64,000 nt of DNA from Marivita sp046592965 (GTDB lineage Bacteria > Pseudomonadota > Alphaproteobacteria > Rhodobacterales > Rhodobacteraceae), in contig NZ_JBISBV010000001.1 in assembly GCF_046592965.1 (NCBI RefSeq), positions 434,001-498,000 on the forward strand, written 5' to 3'. Each line of letters starts with the position of its first letter. Within the stretch, counting starts at the first letter, position 1. Of this stretch, positions 7,692-15,100 are shown in pieces. The notes under the pieces were generated by a model, which saw only the letters and a list, made by a program, of their open reading frames with translations, was not told the DNA's origin and searched no databases. The position numbers were made by a program, and so were the translations under genes.

Positions 7692-9287
7692 ATGGCCCCC
7701 CGTGTACTCATTTCCGACAAGCTTTCCGACGCCGCCGTGCAGATCTTCCGCGACCGCGGCATTGACGTGGATTTCCAGCCCGATCTGGGCAAGGACAAGG
7801 ACAAACTGGCCGAGGTGATCGGGCAGTATGACGGGCTTGCAATCCGCTCTGCCACCAGGGTCACACCGACGATTTTGGCGGCGGCGGACAAGCTCAAGGT
7901 GATCGGCCGTGCCGGGATCGGCACCGACAATATCGACAAGGAGGCGGCGTCGCAGAAGGGCGTGATCGTGATGAACACGCCGTTTGGCAACATGATCACC
8001 ACCGCCGAGCACGCCATCGCGATGATGTTTGCCGTTGCCCGCCAGATTCCGGAGGCGAGCGCCTCGACCCAGGCGGGCAAATGGGAAAAATCCAAGTTCA
8101 TGGGCGTGGAGCTGACCGGCAAGACGTTGGGTGTGATCGGCGCGGGCAATATCGGCGGCATCGTGTGTGACCGGGCGCGCGGGCTCAAGATGAAGGTCGT
8201 GGCGTTCGATCCGTATCTCAGCGAGGAAAAGGCCGCCAAGATGCAGATTGAAAAGGTCGAGCTTGACGACTTGCTGGCGCGCGCCGATTTCATCACGCTG
8301 CATGTTCCGCTGACCGACCAGACACGCAACGTCCTGTCGGCGGAGAACCTTGCCAAGACCAAGAAGGGCGTGCGGATCATCAACTGCGCCCGCGGCGGCC
8401 TTGTGGACGAGGCGGCGCTGGCGGAACTCCTGAAATCCGGCCATGTCGCGGGCGCGGCGTTTGATGTGTTTGCCGAAGAACCAGCGACGGAGAACCCCCT
8501 GTTCGATCTGCCGAACGTGGTCTGCACTCCGCATCTGGGTGCCGCAACCACCGAGGCGCAGGAAAACGTGGCGTTGCAAGTAGCCGAGCAGATGTCGAAC
8601 TACCTGTTGACCGGTGCGGTGGAAAACGCGCTCAACATGCCGTCGGTTACTGCCGAAGAAGCCAAGGTCATGGGACCGTGGATCAAACTGTCCGATCATC
8701 TGGGCAGCTTTATCGGCCAGATGACGGACGAGCCGATCAAGGCGATCAACATCCTCTATGACGGCTCGGTCGCGGAAATGAACCTCGATGCGCTGAACTG
8801 TTCCGCCATCGCGGGGATCATGAAGCGGGTGAACCCGGACGTGAATATGGTTTCTGCGCCGGTGATCGCGCGCGAGAGAGGGGTCAACATCTCGACCACC
8901 AATCAGGCGAAATCGGGCGCGTTCGACGGCTATATCAAGCTGACCGTTGTCACCGAGACGCGCGAACGTTCGATTGCCGGCACGGTGTTCAGCGACGGCA
9001 AGCCGCGGTTTATCCAGATCAAGGGCATCAATATAGACGCCGCGATCGGGGCGCATATGATCTACACCACCAACGAAGACATGCCCGGTATTATCGGGAC
9101 GTTGGGAATGACGATGGGTGAGAACAACGTGAACATCGCCAACTTCACCCTTGGCCGTTCGGCCGAAAAGGGCGAGGCGATTGCGCTGCTTTATGTCGAT
9201 GAGCCTGTTCCGGCCAATGTTGTGAGCAAGCTGAAAGAGACGGGCATGTTCCGGCAGGTCAAACCGCTTCAATTCGACGTCGCCTGA
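7692..9287 (+). CDS. serA: D-3-phosphoglycerate dehydrogenase
   Basis: First committed step of serine biosynthesis: NAD-dependent oxidation of 3-phosphoglycerate. The 531-residue length is that of the long (type I) enzymes: catalytic and NAD-binding domains (GAGNIGG near residue 155, catalytic triad segments including RGGLVDE and PHLGA), an intervening ASB domain, and a C-terminal ACT domain from about residue 455 that in this family senses serine. The preceding base pattern offers no strong ribosome site, but no other in-frame start fits the family N-terminus (MAPRVLISD). Likely cotranscribed with serC and feedback-inhibited by serine; the latter is known of the family, not shown here. Confidence 0.95.
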   Translation: MAPRVLISDKLSDAAVQIFRDRGIDVDFQPDLGKDKDKLAEVIGQYDGLAIRSATRVTPTILAAADKLKVIGRAGIGTDNIDKEAASQKGVIVMNTPFGNMITTAEHAIAMMFAVARQIPEASASTQAGKWEKSKFMGVELTGKTLGVIGAGNIGGIVCDRARGLKMKVVAFDPYLSEEKAAKMQIEKVELDDLLARADFITLHVPLTDQTRNVLSAENLAKTKKGVRIINCARGGLVDEAALAELLKSGHVAGAAFDVFAEEPATENPLFDLPNVVCTPHLGAATTEAQENVALQVAEQMSNYLLTGAVENALNMPSVTAEEAKVMGPWIKLSDHLGSFIGQMTDEPIKAINILYDGSVAEMNLDALNCSAIAGIMKRVNPDVNMVSAPVIARERGVNISTTNQAKSGAFDGYIKLTVVTETRERSIAGTVFSDGKPRFIQIKGINIDAAIGAHMIYTTNEDMPGIIGTLGMTMGENNVNIANFTLGRSAEKGEAIALLYVDEPVPANVVSKLKETGMFRQVKPLQFDVA

Positions 9288-9353
9288 GCCAATCGCGGCT
9301 GAGCTTTGCCGGCGCGGATTGCACCTGTTGATATGCCATGTCAAAGAGCGCGT

Positions 9354-10091
9354 ATGACACGCGCTCTTTACGCAATCGGAGATATCCACGGCCAGCTTCG
9401 CTTGCTCGACAAGGCGCTGCGCTGGATCGAAGCTGACGGCGGGCACGATGCGAGGATCGTGTTTCTGGGCGATTACGTGGATCGAGGGCCAGACAGTCGG
9501 GGTGTTCTTGACACGCTCGTCACGGGCCGCGCCGAGGGGCAGGACTGGATCTGTCTCAAGGGCAATCACGACCGGTTCTTTGAATGGTTTCTGCATCCCG
9601 ACGGGCCGCGCACCGATCCGCATCTGCTGGTCGGCTATCACTGGTTTCACCACAACATCGGCGGCCTCGAGACCATTCAATCCTACGGAATGGGGCGACC
9701 TGATGGTGTGCGTCAGCGCGATCTGGCGCGGGCATTGCACGAGGTTGTGCCCGAGGAGCACAAGGATTTCCTGCGGGGCTTGAAACTCTGGCACAGACAA
9801 GAGAATTACTTCTTCGTCCACGCCGGAATCCGCCCCGGCGTGTCTCTGGAGCAGCAGGACGAGCATGATCTCTTGTGGATCAGGTCCGAGTTCCACGACG
9901 ACCCCCGAGGCCATGGCGCGGTGGTCGTTCACGGGCATACTCCGGTTGACCGGCCCGAGCGTTATTCCAACCGCATCAACCTAGACACTGGCGCTGGCTA
10001 TGGGCGACCATTGAGCGTTGCGGTATTTGAGGGTGACGAGGTGTTCAATCTGACTTCCAAAGGTCGTCAGCCCTTGCACACACGGCGCTGA
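9354..10091 (+). CDS. PPP-family metallophosphoesterase (serine/threonine phosphatase-like)
   Basis: A 245-residue cytoplasmic calcineurin-like phosphoesterase. The PPP signature motifs are all present: GDIHG (about residues 9-13), GDYVDRG, GNHD and a late HGHTP, supplying ligands for a two-metal centre. It resembles bacterial PrpA/PrpB-type protein phosphatases and diadenosine tetraphosphatases, and sequence alone does not separate these. The start at 9354 places the first strand directly before GDIHG; a longer frame from 9306 adds 16 residues without support. It follows serA by 66 bp on the same strand, perhaps by read-through. Confidence 0.85.
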   Translation: MTRALYAIGDIHGQLRLLDKALRWIEADGGHDARIVFLGDYVDRGPDSRGVLDTLVTGRAEGQDWICLKGNHDRFFEWFLHPDGPRTDPHLLVGYHWFHHNIGGLETIQSYGMGRPDGVRQRDLARALHEVVPEEHKDFLRGLKLWHRQENYFFVHAGIRPGVSLEQQDEHDLLWIRSEFHDDPRGHGAVVVHGHTPVDRPERYSNRINLDTGAGYGRPLSVAVFEGDEVFNLTSKGRQPLHTRR

Positions 10092-10272
10092 CAGGCCGCG
10101 CGATGTCACGCCTGAAGGTGGCGCGAAACGAGATTCTCGGGAATACAAAGGGCTGTTATAAACGGCGAAAAAGTGCATTCGGCCTGCATAAAAGATACTT
10201 TTTTCCTAAATGATTTGCCCTGTGCCAATTTACAGGACAATTTTCTGCCCTCTTGGTGCTAGCCTGACCTAT

Positions 10273-10288
10273 CCGGCTTTAGAGCCGG
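10273..10288 (+). repeat. Hairpin in the leader of the universal stress gene
   Basis: CCGGCT (10273-10278), loop TTAG, AGCCGG (10283-10288): a perfect 6-bp stem ending 19 bases before the usp start codon and just upstream of its purine-rich ribosome site. The rest of 10092-10307 holds only a weak CCTGT-N8-ACAGG dyad (10219-10236). Function unknown. Confidence 0.4.
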
Positions 10289-10307
10289 TTCAATCAGGGG
10301 GGACAAG

Positions 10308-10742
10308 ATGTCTGAAAAAATAGTCGTCGGATATGACGGCAGTGATGTGGCCAAGCGCGCTATAGATTTTGCCGTGCGACAGGCCACTGCGCAGAATGGA
10401 AGCGTTCTGGTCGTGCATGTGTTAGAATGGTCGGCCTATTCCTTCCTGACGCCCGAAGAGCTCGAAGAGCGTCACGGACGCCGCCGGGAGGAGATCGAGC
10501 GGGCGGAGGCCGCGCTGATGTCGCCGCTCAAGGCGACCATTTCGAAGGCGGGCGTGCCCGTCGAGACAATGATCAAATACGGCCATATCGCCAAAACCTT
10601 GTGCGAGGTCGCGCGGCAGACGGGCGCGACGCAGATGGTTGTCGGGCGTGACGGGGACGGTGGTCTGGCGACCCGCGTGTTCGGGTCGGTTGCCGGATCC
10701 CTTGTCCAGATCGCGCCGGTGGCGTGTACCATTGTCCCCTGA
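10308..10742 (+). CDS. Universal stress protein (UspA family)
   Basis: A 144-residue single-domain cytoplasmic Usp. The N-terminus (IVVGYDGS) and the C-terminal region (VVGRDGDGG followed by a GSV-x-GSLVQIAP stretch) match the ATP-binding form of the fold, though the classical G-x2-G-x9-G-S/T pattern is slightly altered. Strong ribosome site (AGGGGGGA) five to ten bases upstream. It is followed after 19 bp by an AGCS symporter on the same strand; Usp proteins paired with transporters are thought to modulate them, which is an inference here. Confidence 0.87.
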   Translation: MSEKIVVGYDGSDVAKRAIDFAVRQATAQNGSVLVVHVLEWSAYSFLTPEELEERHGRRREEIERAEAALMSPLKATISKAGVPVETMIKYGHIAKTLCEVARQTGATQMVVGRDGDGGLATRVFGSVAGSLVQIAPVACTIVP

Positions 10743-10761
10743 GCGCAGAGGAAAAAGTGTA

Positions 10762-12306
10762 ATGAAACGATTTCTGTCATCTGCGGCTCTGACCGCGTCT
10801 CTTACGACCGTCGCCGCGACGTCAGCGTCGGCGCAATCCATCGACGAAACCATCAACGGCATTTTTGCCAGTTCTACCGGCTGGTTCGTCAACCTGATCT
10901 TCAGCAACTTCCCAGGCACAAGCTTTCCGTGGATCGTTGGCTGGCTGGTGATCGCGGCGGTGATTTTCACCATTTATTTCGGAGTCATCCAGTTTCGCGC
11001 GTTTGGCCATGCGATTGCCTTGGTCAAGGGCGATTACTCCGATCCGGACGATGCCGGTGAGGTCAGTCACTTTCAGGCGTTGGCCACAGCGCTGTCGGGC
11101 ACGGTCGGTCTTGGCAATATCGCGGGCGTTGCGGTGGCCGTTGGGATCGGCGGGCCGGGCGCGACATTCTGGATGATCCTCGCCGGTCTTCTGGGTATGG
11201 CGACCAAGTTCACCGAATGTACGCTGGGCGTGAAGTATCGCAACGAATACGCCAACGGCAAGGTGTCGGGCGGCCCGATGTATTACCTGACCAAAGGCTT
11301 TGCCGAGCGTGGCATGCCCGGTGGCAAGTTTCTTGCAATCATGTTCTCGATCTTCTGTATTCTCGGGTCGCTGGGCGGCGGCAACATGTTCCAGGCCAAT
11401 CAGGCCCATGCCCAGTTGACCAATGTTCTGGGGTCTTATCCCGGCTGGATCACCGGCGTCATCTTTGCAGGTATCGTGTTTGCCGTGATCGTGGGTGGAT
11501 TGAAATCCATCGCGCGGGTGACCGAAAAGGTTGTTCCAATCATGGGTATCTTGTATGTCGGAACGGCGCTTATCATTCTGCTGATCAACTTCGATCAGAT
11601 CGGATGGGCGTTCGGTCAGATCTTTGCCGGTGCCTTTACCGGACTTGGCGTGGCCGGCGGTTTTGTCGGCGCGTTGATCCAGGGCTTCAAGCGGGCAGCG
11701 TTCTCGAACGAGGCAGGGGTCGGGTCGGCCGCGATTGCGCACTCTGCGGTTCGCACCAAAGAGCCGATCACAGAAGGCTTTGTGTCCTTGCTCGAGCCGC
11801 TGATCGACACCGTGATCGTATGCACGATGACGGCGCTTGTGATCACCATCACCGGCCAGTTGATCGCCGATCCGAATACCGGGAACTACCTCCTCAACGA
11901 GGCAGGAACGTCGATCCAGACGATCGGCGACGTTTCGGGTGTGGCTCTGACATCGGCCGCGTTCTCGGCATCGTTCAGCGGATTCAAGTATATCCTCGCG
12001 CTGGCGGTCATTCTGTTCGCGTTCTCGACGATGATCTCCTGGTCTTATTACGGCCTGAAAGCATGGACCTATCTGTTCGGAGAGGGAAAAACGCAGGAAC
12101 TGGTCTTCAAGGTCATCTTCTGCGTGTTCGTGATCATAGGTGCCGCGGCCAGCCTTGGCCCTGTCATCGACTTCTCGGATGCGGCCATCTTTGCAATGGC
12201 GGTGGTCAACATCATCGGCCTTTACGTCTTGATGCCGATCGTGAAGCGCGAGCTGAACAGCTATTGGTCACGTCTCAAGTCAGGTGAGATCCGGAAATTC
12301 GTCTAG
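10762..12306 (+). CDS. Sodium:alanine/glycine symporter (AGCS family)
   Basis: A 514-residue inner-membrane symporter that imports alanine or glycine with Na+. It has the AGCS hallmarks: a TALSGTVGLGNIAGVA segment near residues 107-122, GGPMYY, GGGNMFQANQ and SNEAGVGSAAIAH. Before the first membrane helix there is an extra N-terminus that reads as a Sec signal peptide (basic start, hydrophobic stretch, AxA-type site near residue 24). The ATG at 10762 is preceded by AGAGGAAAAAG. It forms a probable two-gene unit with the universal stress gene and ends at a good terminator. Substrate choice within the family is not certain. Confidence 0.9.
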   Translation: MKRFLSSAALTASLTTVAATSASAQSIDETINGIFASSTGWFVNLIFSNFPGTSFPWIVGWLVIAAVIFTIYFGVIQFRAFGHAIALVKGDYSDPDDAGEVSHFQALATALSGTVGLGNIAGVAVAVGIGGPGATFWMILAGLLGMATKFTECTLGVKYRNEYANGKVSGGPMYYLTKGFAERGMPGGKFLAIMFSIFCILGSLGGGNMFQANQAHAQLTNVLGSYPGWITGVIFAGIVFAVIVGGLKSIARVTEKVVPIMGILYVGTALIILLINFDQIGWAFGQIFAGAFTGLGVAGGFVGALIQGFKRAAFSNEAGVGSAAIAHSAVRTKEPITEGFVSLLEPLIDTVIVCTMTALVITITGQLIADPNTGNYLLNEAGTSIQTIGDVSGVALTSAAFSASFSGFKYILALAVILFAFSTMISWSYYGLKAWTYLFGEGKTQELVFKVIFCVFVIIGAAASLGPVIDFSDAAIFAMAVVNIIGLYVLMPIVKRELNSYWSRLKSGEIRKFV

Positions 12307-12351
12307 GGCACGGCGCGAACGTGCCAGACGGGTCGTACAGTAGTAAGTGAT

Positions 12352-12379
12352 GGGCGGGCCTCCGGGTCCGCCCTGTTTT
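12352..12379 (+). terminator. Rho-independent terminator after the AGCS symporter
   Basis: GGGCGGGCC (12352-12360) pairs with GGTCCGCCC (12365-12373) across loop TCCG, a 9-bp stem with one G-U pair, followed by TGTTTTC. A second hairpin, GGCACG/CGTGCC (12307-12325), directly follows the stop codon. Confidence 0.8.
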
Positions 12380-12459
12380 CTTTGCAGACGGAAAAGTGGT
12401 TTCAAAAGGCCGCGCAGTTCCTATATCAGTCACCTTCGCGGACCAAGGAGACCGCTGTA

Positions 12460-12933
12460 ATGGCAAAGCCCAAGGACAACCCGAACTACAAGGTGATCGC
12501 CGAAAATCGGCGGGCGCGGTTCGACTATGCCATTGAGGACGATCTGGAAGTGGGAATCGTGCTGCAAGGCTCCGAGGTCAAATCGCTGCGCGAGAACAGC
12601 GGCAACATCGCCGAAAGCTATGCAGCGGTCGATGACGGCGAGCTGTGGTTGGTCAACTCGTATATCGCGCCCTATGATCGCGCGATGTTTCCCCACGAGG
12701 AGCGGCGGCGGCGCAAGTTGCTGGTGTCGCGCAAGGAATTGTCGCGTCTGTGGAACGAGACCCAGCGCAAGGGCATGACGCTTGTGCCACTGGTGCTTTA
12801 CTTCAACCACAAGGGCGTGGCGAAGATGAAGATCGGCATCGCCAAGGGCAAGAAGAACCACGACAAGCGCGAAACTTCGGCCAAGCGCGACTGGGGTCGC
12901 CAGAAGCAACGTTTGCTCAAGAACGCCGGCTGA
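12460..12933 (+). CDS. smpB: SsrA-binding protein SmpB
   Basis: Small basic RNA-binding protein that brings tmRNA to stalled ribosomes for trans-translation. The 157-residue length, the N-terminal beta-barrel (VIAENRRARFDY, GIVLQGSEVKSLR) and the basic C-terminal tail (KGKKNHDKRE then RDWGRQK) are typical. AAGGAG nine bases before ATG 12460 fixes the start. No tmRNA gene is in the window. Confidence 0.96.
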   Translation: MAKPKDNPNYKVIAENRRARFDYAIEDDLEVGIVLQGSEVKSLRENSGNIAESYAAVDDGELWLVNSYIAPYDRAMFPHEERRRRKLLVSRKELSRLWNETQRKGMTLVPLVLYFNHKGVAKMKIGIAKGKKNHDKRETSAKRDWGRQKQRLLKNAG

Positions 12934-13006
12934 CGCAGCCTTTGCCTTGCGGAGCGAGCGCCGCCCACTTATGCAGGACGCGTTTGTAGCTTCGAAGGCG
13001 CGCGTG

Positions 13007-13870
13007 ATGGCACAGGACGATCCGAGAACCCTTGTTTCCACCGAATGGCTGGCCGCGCATATGCGCGACCCCGATCTGCGTATCCTGGATGGATCGTGTT
13101 ACATGCCGGGGAGCGGTCGCGACGCCAAGGCAGAATACCATGCGGGCCACATTCCCGGCGCGCGGTTTTTCGATATCGACGACATCTCCGACAGCCGCTC
13201 CGACCTGCCACACATGGCACCGCCGATCGAGAAATTCGCGTCGCGGATGCGGGCGATGGGTGTGGGCGATGGCCATCAGGTCGTGGTCTATGACGGGTCG
13301 GGGCAGTTTTCTGCCGCCCGCGTCTGGTGGCTGTTCAAGTTGATGGGCCAGAAGGACGTGGCGGTTCTGGATGGCGGCTTGCCGAAATGGGTGGCCGAAG
13401 GACGCGAGATCGAGGATCTGCCGCCGATGGTGCGCGACCGGCACATCACGGTGCGGCGTCAGGCCCATCTGGTCAAGGACGTGACGCAAGTGTCGGCTGC
13501 CTGCAAACTGCGTGACTATGAAATCATCGACGCCCGGTCGCCCGGACGGTTTCGCGGTGAAGAGGAGGAACCCCGCGCCGGGTTGCGCGCAGGGCATATT
13601 CCGGGTTCGAAAAACGTCCATTATTCCAGCCTGCTGAACGATGATCAGACGATGAAATCGCCCAAAGAGACGCGCGCGATTTTTGAAGCGGCCGGTGTGG
13701 ATCTGGGCAAGCCGGTGATCACCACATGCGGCTCGGGCGTGACGGCGGCAATCCTGTCGCTGGCGCTGGAGCGCATGGGCAAGGACGACCATTCCCTTTA
13801 CGACGGCTCGTGGACCGAGTGGGGAATGTCCCCGACGCTGCCCGTAGCCACTGGAGACGACGATGTTTGA
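13007..13870 (+). CDS. sseA: 3-mercaptopyruvate sulfurtransferase (two-domain rhodanese)
   Basis: Transfers sulfur from 3-mercaptopyruvate to an acceptor thiol or cyanide. The 287-residue protein has two rhodanese domains; the N-terminal one is catalytically silent and the C-terminal one has C241 in the loop CGSGVTA, which matches mercaptopyruvate sulfurtransferases rather than thiosulfate sulfurtransferases (usually CRKGVTA). The ATG at 13007 is chosen because GAAGG lies eight bases upstream and the N-terminus is then typical; in-frame ATG 12971 and TTG 12947 are possible. Its last 8 bp overlap the start of the aminotransferase gene, so the two are translationally coupled. Confidence 0.9.
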   Translation: MAQDDPRTLVSTEWLAAHMRDPDLRILDGSCYMPGSGRDAKAEYHAGHIPGARFFDIDDISDSRSDLPHMAPPIEKFASRMRAMGVGDGHQVVVYDGSGQFSAARVWWLFKLMGQKDVAVLDGGLPKWVAEGREIEDLPPMVRDRHITVRRQAHLVKDVTQVSAACKLRDYEIIDARSPGRFRGEEEEPRAGLRAGHIPGSKNVHYSSLLNDDQTMKSPKETRAIFEAAGVDLGKPVITTCGSGVTAAILSLALERMGKDDHSLYDGSWTEWGMSPTLPVATGDDDV

Positions 13871-15047
13871 AACGCTGAAAGAACAACCCGCAGACAAGAT
13901 TCTGGCTTTGGTGCAGACCTATCGCGACGATCCGCGCGAGGTGAAAGTGGACCTTGGAGTCGGTGTCTACAAGGATGCCTCCGGCAACACGCCGATCATG
14001 CGCGCGATCAAATCGGCAGAACAGCAATTGTGGGAAGCCGAGAAGACGAAGGCCTATACCGGACTTGCCGGTGATCCGGCTTTTGCCGATGCGATGATCG
14101 CGATGGTTCTGGGCGATGCGGTATCGCGGGAGCAGGTGGCCGCAGCCGCGACACCCGGCGGCACCGGCGCGGTGCGTCAGGGATTTGATCTCGTGCGCAT
14201 GGCGAACCCGGATGCCCGTGTGTTCGTCAGCGATCCGACATGGCCCAACCATTTGTCGATCCTCAAGCATATGGGCATGGAGATGGTGCCCTATCGCTAT
14301 TTCGACGACGAGACGCGCGGCGTTGATTTCAATGGCATGATGGAAGATCTGGCGCAGGCCAAAAAGGGCGACGTGGTGTTGGTGCATGGCTGCTGCCACA
14401 ACCCGACGGGGGCCAATCTGAACATGACCGAATGGCAGGCGCTGGTTGATCTGCTGCTCAAGAACGGCGCGACGCCGATGGTCGACATCGCCTATCAGGG
14501 CTTTGGCGACGGGCTTGAGGAAGATGCGGCGGCAACCCGCCTGATTGCGTCTTCTGTGCCCGAGACAATCATCGCGGCGAGTTGTTCGAAGAACTTTGGC
14601 ATCTACCGCGAACGCACCGGCATCCTGATGTTGGTCTCGCAGGACGCGGGCCAGCAGAAGCTGAATCAGGGCACGCTCGCTTACCTCAACCGGCAGAATT
14701 TCTCTTTTCCGCCCGATCACGGTGCGCGTCTGGTGACGATGGTTCTGGAGGACGACGCCTTGCGCTCCGACTGGAAGGCCGAGGTCGAGGAGATGCGGAC
14801 CGGAATGCTGGCGCTGCGCGAGCAGTTGGCGGATGAATTGCGACGGTTGTCCGGTTCGGACCGATTTGGCTTTATCGCACAACATCGCGGCATGTTCTCC
14901 CGGCTTGGGGCGACGCCCGAACAGGTGGACCGTTTGCGCGATGAGCACGGCATTTACCTTGTCGGGGATTCGCGGTTGAACATCGCCGGACTGAACAAGA
15001 ACACGGTGCCGATCGTGGCCAAAGCTATGATCGCGGTGGGGATCTGA
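13863..15047 (+). CDS. Class I aminotransferase, aspartate/aromatic type
   Basis: PLP enzyme of the AspC/TyrB group: 394 residues, with DLGVGVY at the N-terminus, the HNPTG segment, K243 as the PLP lysine in SCSKNFG, and the late arginine-containing segment near RLNIAG. Such enzymes use aspartate, tyrosine or phenylalanine with 2-oxoglutarate, and several also transaminate cysteine to 3-mercaptopyruvate. It overlaps sseA by 8 bp; since the partner consumes 3-mercaptopyruvate, cysteine is a plausible substrate (inference). Convergent with dnaE2, with a small GGCGGC/GCCGCC dyad (15060-15080) between them. Confidence 0.9.
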   Translation: MFETLKEQPADKILALVQTYRDDPREVKVDLGVGVYKDASGNTPIMRAIKSAEQQLWEAEKTKAYTGLAGDPAFADAMIAMVLGDAVSREQVAAAATPGGTGAVRQGFDLVRMANPDARVFVSDPTWPNHLSILKHMGMEMVPYRYFDDETRGVDFNGMMEDLAQAKKGDVVLVHGCCHNPTGANLNMTEWQALVDLLLKNGATPMVDIAYQGFGDGLEEDAAATRLIASSVPETIIAASCSKNFGIYRERTGILMLVSQDAGQQKLNQGTLAYLNRQNFSFPPDHGARLVTMVLEDDALRSDWKAEVEEMRTGMLALREQLADELRRLSGSDRFGFIAQHRGMFSRLGATPEQVDRLRDEHGIYLVGDSRLNIAGLNKNTVPIVAKAMIAVGI

Positions 15048-15100
15048 TCGCCAATTGATGGCGGCTTGTCTGCTGCCGCCGGTTTCCGGGGATTGATGTT

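Noticed and set aside
7368..9938. 856-codon open frame on the minus strand opposite serA and the phosphatase gene
   Set aside because: It is antisense to two well-supported genes, has no recognisable domain, and long antisense frames are common in high-GC DNA.
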